Assembly (NCBI RefSeq): GCF_030580855.1
Contig: NZ_JAUQOP010000001.1
Location: 284,101-348,100, forward strand
Source of the DNA: Pseudomonas citrullilanati
Lineage (GTDB): Bacteria > Pseudomonadota > Gammaproteobacteria > Pseudomonadales > Pseudomonadaceae
Direction: 5' to 3'
DNA: 64,000 nucleotides
In this document: positions 58,011-64,000 of the stretch, in pieces
Numbering within the stretch: position 1 is the first letter of the stretch
How the letters are laid out: each line of letters starts with the position of its first letter
Position numbers and translations under genes: made by a program
The notes under the pieces: generated by a model
The model's input: the letters and a program-made list of their open reading frames with translations, nothing else
Told to the model about the DNA's origin: nothing
The model's database searches: none

Positions 58011-58691
58011 ATGCGCGTACTGGTCTGCGAAGACGATGAGTTGATCGCCAGCGGCATTGTCGCCGGCCTCACGGCCCAGGGCCTGGCCGTCGAGCACGTC
58101 GCCACGGCGTCGGCGGCGCGGGCGATGGTCGGCGTGGCCGAGTTCGACGTCATGGTGCTGGACCTCGGCCTGCCCGACGAGGACGGCCTGAAGCTGCTCA
58201 AGCAACTGCGCCAGCAAGGCCTGGAGATCCCGGTGTTGATCCTCACCGCGCGGGATTCGGTGACCGACCGGGTCGACGGCTTGCAGGCAGGCGCCGATGA
58301 CTACCTGCTCAAGCCCTTCGACCTGCGCGAACTCGCGGCGCGCCTGCATACCTTGCTGCGCCGCGTGGCGGGGCGCAGCGTCAACCTGATCGAGCATGGC
58401 CGGCTGACTTACGACCCGAGCAGCCGGGAAACCTCCCTGGACGGCCAGCCGGTTGACCTGTCCCGGCGCGAGCAATCGTTGTTGCAGGCGCTGCTGCACA
58501 GCCGTGGCCGGGTGCTGTCCACCGAGCAACTCAAGGACAGCGTCTACGGTTTCAACGACGAACTGGAAAGCAACGCCCTCAACGTCCATATCCATCACCT
58601 GCGGCGCAAGCTGGGCAACGGGATCGTCGAGACCGTGCGCGGGTTGGGTTATCGCCTGGGGCCTGCCGATGGCGGGGAGTCGTCCAAGTGA
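58011..58691 (+). CDS. dsbR: OmpR-family response regulator, DsbR-like
   Basis: A 226-residue regulator with receiver (CEDDELIASG, phospho-acceptor Asp in VMVLDLGLPDEDG near residue 51, conserved Lys in LLKPFD) and a winged-helix effector domain ending VETVRGLGYRLG. It is divergent from dsbD-tlpA-dsbG and overlaps its kinase. The same arrangement in P. aeruginosa (PA2479-PA2480) has been described as the copper-responsive DsbRS system controlling dsb genes. The identity rests on synteny and the operator between the two units. Confidence 0.82.
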   Translation: MRVLVCEDDELIASGIVAGLTAQGLAVEHVATASAARAMVGVAEFDVMVLDLGLPDEDGLKLLKQLRQQGLEIPVLILTARDSVTDRVDGLQAGADDYLLKPFDLRELAARLHTLLRRVAGRSVNLIEHGRLTYDPSSRETSLDGQPVDLSRREQSLLQALLHSRGRVLSTEQLKDSVYGFNDELESNALNVHIHHLRRKLGNGIVETVRGLGYRLGPADGGESSK

Positions 58692-60019
58692 TGAGCCTGC
58701 GATTGCGCCTGAGCCTGACCCTCGGCGCGGCCTTCGCCCTGATCTGGGCCCTGGCGGCGGCGTGGATGCTCAGCGACCTGCGCAACCAGATGATGTTTTC
58801 CCTCGACCAGCGCCTGGTAGCGTCGGCCCGGATGGTCGCCGGCCTGCTGGAGCAGTTGCCGCCCTTGCCCAGCAAGGGCGACGGCACGCATTTCAGCGCC
58901 GAGCAATTGAGTATCCCCGGGGGCATGGCCTGCCAGGTCAGCTCCTTGCGTGGCGAAATCCTGGCCCGCAGCCACGGCACCCCCGAGCAGGCCCTGGAGG
59001 CGGAGAAGATGGGCTTCCACGACCAGATGATCGACGGCGCACCCTGGCGCAGCTTCACCCTGGCCCGGGGCGATGTGCGCATCACCACCGCTGACCGCCA
59101 GATCGAACGCGAAGCCCTGAACATGTCGATCCTCCTGGCGGCCTCGGTGCCGGTGGGCGTGGCGCTGCTCGGTTGCCTGTGCCTGTTGTGGCTGGGTATC
59201 GGCCAGGGCCTGGCGCCGCTCAATCGCATGCGCGACGCGCTGATGCGACGCAACGCCGACTCCCTGGAGCCGTTGCAGATCCATCCGCTGCCCAGCGAGC
59301 TGCGGCCGTTGCTGGAGACCCAGAACCAGTTGTTCCAGCGCATCGGCAAGACCATCGAGCGCGAACGGCGACTGACCGGCGACGCCGCCCATGAACTGCG
59401 CAGCCCGCTGACGGCCATCAAGACCCACCTGCAAGTGGCGCGCATGACCGAAGGCGCCGCCCGCGACCAGTCCCTGGCCCGGGCCGAGGAGGGCGCCGAT
59501 CGCCTGCACCGCACCCTGGAGCAATTGTTGCTGCTGGCGCGGGTGGAAGGCAGCCTGTCGTTCGACGATGGCGTGCAGTGCAACGCCGAGCAGGTCGCAC
59601 GGCTGGCGATCCAGGACGCGGCCAGCCAGGATTCCCGGCGGATCAAGCTGCACCTGGCCCCCGGGCTGTCCGAGGCGCCGGTGCAGATGCCGGCGGTGCT
59701 GTCCATCGCTGCCGTGCGTAACCTGCTGGATAACGCCCTGCGTCATACCCCGGGCGATACCGAGGTGGAACTGAACCTGGAGATGATCGGCCAGCGGGTT
59801 CGCTTCCAGGTGCGTGACCACGGGCCGGGCATTGCCGCCGAGGATATCCAGCACCTGACCCAACGTTTCTGGCGCAACGGCCAGAGCACGGGCTGCGGTT
59901 TGGGCCTGGCGATTGTCCAGGCCATCGTCCAGCGCTGCGGCTGCGACCTGCATTTCGACAGCCGGGCGGACGGGCTGCGGGTCGAATTGACGATGCCGGT
60001 GCAATCGCTGCCAGGTTGA
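58688..60019 (+). CDS. dsbS: Sensor histidine kinase, DsbS-like
   Basis: A 443-residue kinase with two membrane helices (about 8-28 and 142-168) and a periplasmic loop holding a single cysteine at residue 82 (PGGMACQVSS), a candidate copper ligand. HAMP-like linker, HisKA (DAAHELRSPLTAIK) and ATPase domain (RDHGPGI, GCGLGLAIV) follow. A GTG start at 58688 is chosen because GGGGAG lies eight bases upstream; ATG at 58691 is equally in frame. It overlaps dsbR. Copper sensing is inferred from the P. aeruginosa homologue. Confidence 0.82.
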   Translation: MMSLRLRLSLTLGAAFALIWALAAAWMLSDLRNQMMFSLDQRLVASARMVAGLLEQLPPLPSKGDGTHFSAEQLSIPGGMACQVSSLRGEILARSHGTPEQALEAEKMGFHDQMIDGAPWRSFTLARGDVRITTADRQIEREALNMSILLAASVPVGVALLGCLCLLWLGIGQGLAPLNRMRDALMRRNADSLEPLQIHPLPSELRPLLETQNQLFQRIGKTIERERRLTGDAAHELRSPLTAIKTHLQVARMTEGAARDQSLARAEEGADRLHRTLEQLLLLARVEGSLSFDDGVQCNAEQVARLAIQDAASQDSRRIKLHLAPGLSEAPVQMPAVLSIAAVRNLLDNALRHTPGDTEVELNLEMIGQRVRFQVRDHGPGIAAEDIQHLTQRFWRNGQSTGCGLGLAIVQAIVQRCGCDLHFDSRADGLRVELTMPVQSLPG

Positions 60020-60052
60020 TCCCGGCGGCGGCGAAGCTTTTTCCCCCGGGGC

Positions 60053-60076
60053 TAAATCCCGGCCTCGCTGGTGCGT
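60053..60076 (+). promoter_or_regulatory. PvdS-dependent iron-starvation box of pvdH
   Basis: TAAAT, 16 bases, CGT within GGCTAAATCCC is a textbook match. It ends 46 bases before the preferred pvdH start. Confidence 0.9.
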
Positions 60077-60122
60077 TTCCACATTCAGGAAACTGCACAT
60101 GTGTGCACAGCGAGGTCCAGAG

Positions 60123-61535
60123 ATGCCAGTCGCCAACCGCCTTATCGAAGCACCCCCGGCCGGGCCCGGCCCGGAACCGGCCGAGACGCTCTATCAATTC
60201 ACCGAGTCGCCGCTGCTGGCCCGCCAGAGCCGCCAGGAGTCCAACGCCCGCAGCTACCCCCGGCGCATACCCCTGGCCCTCAAGCGGGCGCGGGGCTTGT
60301 ATGTCGAAGACGTCGAAGGACGCACGTTCATCGACTGCCTGGCGGGCGCCGGCACGCTGGCGCTGGGGCATAACCACCCGGTGGTGATCGAGGCGATCCA
60401 GCAGGTGCTGGCCGATGAACTGCCCCTGCACACCCTGGACCTGACCACGCCGGTCAAGGACCGCTTCGTCCAGGACCTGTTCGGCCTGTTGCCGGCGGCC
60501 CTGGCGGCCGAGGCGAAGATCCAGTTCTGCGGCCCCACTGGCACCGATGCGGTGGAAGCGGCCCTCAAGCTGGTGCGCACCGCCACCGGACGCAGCACGG
60601 TGCTGTCGTTCCAGGGCGGCTACCACGGCATGAGCCAGGGCGCACTGAGCCTGATGGGCAGCCTGGGGCCGAAACGCCCCCTGGGCGCGTTGCTCGGCAA
60701 TGGGGTGCAGTTCATGCCGTTTCCCTACGATTACCGTTGCCCGTTCGGGCTGGGCGGCGCCCCAGGCGTGAAGGCCAACCTGCATTACCTGCACAACCTG
60801 CTCAACGACCCCGAGGCCGGCGTGCAATTGCCGGCGGCGGTGATCGTCGAGGTCGTGCAAGGCGAGGGCGGGGTCATCCCGGCCGACCTGGATTGGCTGC
60901 GCGGCTTGCGGCGGATCACCGAACAGGCCGGCGTGGCGCTGATCGTCGATGAAATCCAGAGTGGCTTCGGCCGGACCGGCAAGATGTTCGCGTTCGAGCA
61001 CGCCGGGATCATCCCGGACGTGGTCGTGCTGTCCAAGGCCATCGGCGGCAGCCTGCCGCTGGCGGTGGTGGTCTATCGCGACTGGCTCGACACCTGGCTG
61101 CCGGGCGCCCACGCCGGGACGTTCCGCGGCAATCAGATGGCGATGGCCGCCGGCTCGGCGGTCATGCGCTACCTGGTGGAGCACGACGTGCCGGCCCACG
61201 CGGCCGCCATGGGCGAGCGCCTGGGCGAACACCTGCACATCCTGCAGCGCGACTTCCCGCAGCTGGGCGATATCCGGGGTCGCGGCTTGATGCTCGGCGT
61301 CGAGCTGGTGGACCCCCACGGGACGCCGGACGCCCTGGGCCATCCGCCGGTGGATGGGCAACTGGCGCCACGGGTGCAGCGTGAATGCCTCAAGCGCGGG
61401 TTGATCCTGGAGGTGGGCGGTCGCCAGGGCAGTGTGGTGCGGTTCCTGCCGCCGCTGATTGTCACGGCGGCGGATATCGACCGGATCGCCGACATTTTCG
61501 GGCGCGCCTTGGGCGCGGCCGTCACCGACGCCTAA
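60123..61535 (+). CDS. pvdH: Diaminobutyrate--2-oxoglutarate aminotransferase PvdH
   Basis: A 470-residue PLP enzyme (class III aminotransferase) that makes L-2,4-diaminobutyrate from aspartate semialdehyde for PvdL. Motifs include ESNARSYPRRIPLAL, GAGTLALGHNHP, FCGPTGTDAVEAAL, the PLP-phosphate VDEIQSGFGRTG and the catalytic lysine in VVLSKAIGGSLP. An ATG at 60123 aligns best with the PAO1 protein start and has GAGG upstream; an ATG at 60099 would add eight residues. A perfect PvdS promoter precedes it. It is followed by an mbtH-like gene. Confidence 0.93.
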   Translation: MPVANRLIEAPPAGPGPEPAETLYQFTESPLLARQSRQESNARSYPRRIPLALKRARGLYVEDVEGRTFIDCLAGAGTLALGHNHPVVIEAIQQVLADELPLHTLDLTTPVKDRFVQDLFGLLPAALAAEAKIQFCGPTGTDAVEAALKLVRTATGRSTVLSFQGGYHGMSQGALSLMGSLGPKRPLGALLGNGVQFMPFPYDYRCPFGLGGAPGVKANLHYLHNLLNDPEAGVQLPAAVIVEVVQGEGGVIPADLDWLRGLRRITEQAGVALIVDEIQSGFGRTGKMFAFEHAGIIPDVVVLSKAIGGSLPLAVVVYRDWLDTWLPGAHAGTFRGNQMAMAAGSAVMRYLVEHDVPAHAAAMGERLGEHLHILQRDFPQLGDIRGRGLMLGVELVDPHGTPDALGHPPVDGQLAPRVQRECLKRGLILEVGGRQGSVVRFLPPLIVTAADIDRIADIFGRALGAAVTDA

Positions 61536-61556
61536 TTTTCACCCGGATCCAAACGT
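61533..61556 (+). promoter_or_regulatory. PvdS-type box of mbtH-like gene, overlapping pvdH stop
   Basis: TAATT, 16 bases, CGT begins with the TAA stop codon of pvdH and ends 64 bases before the mbtH start. One mismatch to consensus. Confidence 0.7.
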
Positions 61557-61619
61557 TCCTTTCATACCCCGGCTGCGCATGCGCCGCAGCGAACCTCGAA
61601 CAAAGATGGAGAGACACCC

Positions 61620-61847
61620 ATGACTTCAGTATTCGACCGCGAGGACATCGTCTTTCAGGTCGTGGTCAACCACGAAGAGCAGTATTCGATCTGGCCGGAC
61701 TACAAGGCCGTCCCCGAAGGCTGGCGGACCGTCGGCAAGAGTGGCTTCAAGAAGGAATGCCTGGCCTATATCGAAGAGGTCTGGACCGACATGCGCCCAC
61801 TGAGCCTGCGCAAGAAGATGGAAGAGCAGGCGGCTGCGGCTCACTGA
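61620..61847 (+). CDS. MbtH-like NRPS accessory protein
   Basis: A 75-residue MbtH-family protein needed for folding and activity of many adenylation domains. The full signature is visible: [36 protein letters not shown] and DMRPLSLR, including the three invariant tryptophans. It lies after pvdH with its own probable PvdS promoter, matching the P. aeruginosa pair PA2413-PA2412. It should act on PvdL or other pyoverdine synthetases encoded elsewhere. A REPIN follows. Confidence 0.93.
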   Translation: MTSVFDREDIVFQVVVNHEEQYSIWPDYKAVPEGWRTVGKSGFKKECLAYIEEVWTDMRPLSLRKKMEEQAAAAH

Positions 61848-61865
61848 TACCGAATGGCTGTTTTT

Positions 61866-61952
61866 GTGGGAGCGGGCTTGCTCGCGAACGCGATCTGTCT
61901 GTCGCTCAAGTGTTGACTGACACACTGTCTTCGCGAGCAAGCCCGCTCCCAC
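61866..61952. repeat. REPIN with perfect 23-base arms
   Basis: Arms 61866-61888 and 61930-61952 (GTGGGAGCGGGCTTGCTCGC and complement) are exact inverted copies around a 41-base spacer, between mbtH and the convergent LysR gene. Confidence 0.9.
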
Positions 61953-61969
61953 GGGGTTGGCGCCAGCAG

Positions 61970-62881
61970 CTATTTCCTTTGGGTATCAATGCCCACCAGA
62001 AAATCAATCAACGCCCGTGCCACCGCCGGCAACTGTCGATGGGGCGGATAGATGATGGAGAACGGCCGGCTGCGCCCGCCCACGTCCTCCAGCAACGCCA
62101 CCAGTTCCCCGCGCTCGATGCGCTCGCGGACGATGAACTCATAGGTCTGGCAAATCCCCAGCCCGGCCTGGGCCAGGGACACGATACCCAGGACATCGTC
62201 GGACACCTGGACATTACCCGCCGGCAGCCATTCCCGATCCTCGAGGTTTTCGCGAAACAGCCACGGGGCGATGCGCCCGCTGCTGGGCATCACGAAGGGC
62301 AGGCACGCGTGGGCGGCCAGTTCGTCGATGTGTCCGGGCGTGCCGGCGCGATCCAGGTACCGCGGGGCGGCAACGAGGCAGAGGCGGGCGTCTTCAAGCT
62401 TGCGTCCGACCAAGCCGCTGTCCGGCAACGGTCCGAGCCGGATGGCCAGGTCATACCCTTCGGCCACCAGGTCGACGTTGCGATTGGTAATGCTCAGCTC
62501 GACCCGCACCTGCGGGAACGCCTGGGCGAAGCGCGCCAGCAGCGGCGGCAGGCGGTAATGGCCATAGGTGGTCGGCACGCTCAGGCGCACCCGCCCGGAG
62601 AGGATGCCATCGCGGCCCTGGATCTGCCGTTCCGCGTCGTCGATCAGGGCAAAGGCCGAACGCGACTGTTCCAGGTACAGGCTGCCAGCGTCGGTCAGGT
62701 TCAGCCGTCGCGTGGTCCGTCGCAGCAGTTGCACGCCGAGCCGGGCTTCGAGACGTGAAAGGGTGCGGCTCAACACGGAAGGGGTGGTGCCCAGCGCCAC
62801 GGCGCCGGCGCTGAGAGTGCCTTTTTCCACCACGGTGACGAAGGCTTCCACATCGGCCAGGTGATCGAATCGACGCGGCAT
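61970..62881 (-). CDS. LysR-family transcriptional regulator
   Basis: A 303-residue LysR-type regulator. The N-terminal winged helix is clear (DVEAFVTVVEKGTLSAGAVA, LGTTPSVLSRTLSRLEARL) and a periplasmic-binding-like effector domain follows. ATG at 62881 is chosen for a GGAGG site five bases upstream; an ATG at 62893 lies within it. It is divergent from an exported DJ-1/PfpI gene, the usual arrangement for a regulator and its target. The inducer is unknown. Confidence 0.88.
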   Translation of the reverse strand: MPRRFDHLADVEAFVTVVEKGTLSAGAVALGTTPSVLSRTLSRLEARLGVQLLRRTTRRLNLTDAGSLYLEQSRSAFALIDDAERQIQGRDGILSGRVRLSVPTTYGHYRLPPLLARFAQAFPQVRVELSITNRNVDLVAEGYDLAIRLGPLPDSGLVGRKLEDARLCLVAAPRYLDRAGTPGHIDELAAHACLPFVMPSSGRIAPWLFRENLEDREWLPAGNVQVSDDVLGIVSLAQAGLGICQTYEFIVRERIERGELVALLEDVGGRSRPFSIIYPPHRQLPAVARALIDFLVGIDTQRK

Positions 62882-62984
62882 TATTGCCTCCATAGGCCAA
62901 GTGATGTTCCGGGTGGCGAGTTTATCGCTGGCGAGCGCATCAATACAGTGGGCGCATCTCTTATCGAAGCGTCCTGGAGGCCTC

Positions 62985-63830
62985 ATGAAAAAGCTCACTA
63001 CCTTGGCAACGTCTGTCGTCCTGGCAGGTATCAGTGTCGCGGCCCATGCCGATAACGTGCTGGTGGTTCTGTCGGACGCCGATCATCTGGACCTGAAGGA
63101 TGGCAAGGTCTTCTCTACCGGGTTCTACCTCAACGAATTGCTCCAGCCGGTGAAACTGTTGCTGGACGCCGGCCACCAGGTGACGTTCGCGACCCCCGAG
63201 GGCAAGGCACCGACGCTGGACCGGTCCTCGGTGGACAAGATGTACTTCAATGACGACCCGGCGGAGCTGGAGCGCTACCAAGCGTTGCTGGCGCAGTTGA
63301 ACATCACGTCGGCCAAGGATTCCCCGGTGATCAGCCTGGCCCGTGTCGAGCAGATCGGTCTGGATCGGTTCGACGCCTTGTACATCCCCGGCGGGCATGC
63401 GCCGATGCAGGATCTGCTGACGAGCGCGCCGTTGGGGCGGGTGCTGAGGCACTTCCATGACCAGGGCAAGACCACCGCACTGGTCTGCCACGGACCGATA
63501 GCGCTGCTGTCGACCTTGCCTGACGCCAAGGGCTTCGTAGGCCGGTTGGCCACCCGGGGCCAGGCTTCGGCCGAGGCCGGCTGGATCTATTCCGGGTACA
63601 AGATGACGGTGATCAGCAATCAGGAAGAAGAGCTGGCCAAGGGGCTGCTGGGTGGCGGGAGCATGAAGTTCTACCCACAAACCGGGCTGGAACAGGCGGG
63701 TGGGCAATACAGCAGCAATACCTCGCCGTGGACGTCCCATGTGGTGACGGACCGGGAGTTGATCACCGGCCAGAACCCGGCGTCGGCGCTAGAAGTGGGG
63801 CAAGTGTTGGTCGAGCGGTTGAAGCACTGA
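62985..63830 (+). CDS. Exported DJ-1/PfpI-family protein (class I glutamine amidotransferase-like)
   Basis: A 281-residue protein with a signal peptide (VVLAGISVAAHA) and a DJ-1/PfpI fold. The nucleophile elbow has Cys in TALVCHGPIALL near residue 168, with Gly-rich YIPGGHAPMQDL before it and a possible acid in the N-terminal third. Relatives act as chaperones or glyoxalase III-type enzymes, mainly in the cytoplasm; export is unusual. ATG at 62985 follows GGAGG. Divergent LysR regulator upstream. The gene is complete and ends just before the artefactual G-tract. Confidence 0.83.
   Translation: MKKLTTLATSVVLAGISVAAHADNVLVVLSDADHLDLKDGKVFSTGFYLNELLQPVKLLLDAGHQVTFATPEGKAPTLDRSSVDKMYFNDDPAELERYQALLAQLNITSAKDSPVISLARVEQIGLDRFDALYIPGGHAPMQDLLTSAPLGRVLRHFHDQGKTTALVCHGPIALLSTLPDAKGFVGRLATRGQASAEAGWIYSGYKMTVISNQEEELAKGLLGGGSMKFYPQTGLEQAGGQYSSNTSPWTSHVVTDRELITGQNPASALEVGQVLVERLKH

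Positions 63831-64000
<170 letters not shown>

Overview
The window looks like the end of a contig from a fluorescent Pseudomonas of the P. fluorescens group. The DNA is GC-rich, genes are densely packed, and gene order repeatedly matches P. aeruginosa blocks recalled from memory: gpx-ospR-sagS, rocS2-rocA2-dgt, mobA-moaB-moeA, atuR-atuA, dsbG-dsbD-dsbRS and pvdS-pvdL-pvdH. Typical Pseudomonas REP/REPIN repeats (GTGGGAGC..GCTCGCGAA) sit between genes. No rRNA, tRNA, CRISPR array, prophage or transposase was seen. The last ~100 bases are almost pure G and are probably a sequencing artefact.

Layout. 1-4472: an oxidative-stress neighbourhood with the tail of a glutathione peroxidase, the thiol-based repressor OspR, the hybrid kinase SagS, a DUF815 ATPase and a free-methionine-sulfoxide reductase. 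4532-11853: c-di-GMP and two-component signalling (a large HD-GYP sensor, the BvgS-like kinase RocS2 and its regulator RocA2). 12210-20281: housekeeping and envelope genes, namely dGTPase, a YqjD/E/K-like operon, an ammonium transporter, a Kef-type antiporter, a glutaredoxin-like protein, a small gene behind a perfect LexA box, an RluA-type synthase and a small lipoprotein. 20357-22784: molybdenum cofactor genes mobA, moaB and moeA. 22842-29913: a tiny membrane protein, the lipid kinase YegS, a NarL-type two-component pair, an Hpt-like protein without its histidine, CheV behind a FliA promoter, a MOSC protein, PpnP and an exonuclease. 29976-37504: a reduced acyclic-terpene utilisation cluster (atuF, atuD, atuC, atuA) divergent from its repressor gene atuR, with two mirror-image operators between them.

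38404-61847 is a pyoverdine region. A Fur box precedes the sigma factor gene pvdS. Four PvdS-type promoters (TAAAT or TAATT, N16, CGT) precede a pvdY-like acetyltransferase, the giant synthetase gene pvdL, pvdH and an mbtH-like gene. A periplasmic disulfide block (dsbG, a TlpA/DsbE-like gene, dsbD, and the copper-responsive-type regulators dsbR and dsbS) lies between pvdL and pvdH. Together these genes would sense low iron, make the Glu-Tyr-Dab start of acylated pyoverdine on PvdL, supply Dab through PvdH and support adenylation domains through MbtH. The window ends with a LysR regulator divergent from an exported DJ-1/PfpI protein.

No wholly new multi-gene system is evident. The leads most worth following are the LexA-controlled small gene, the histidine-less Hpt protein beside cheV, the pared-down atu cluster, and a thioredoxin protein whose membrane part resembles a degenerate Lgt domain.
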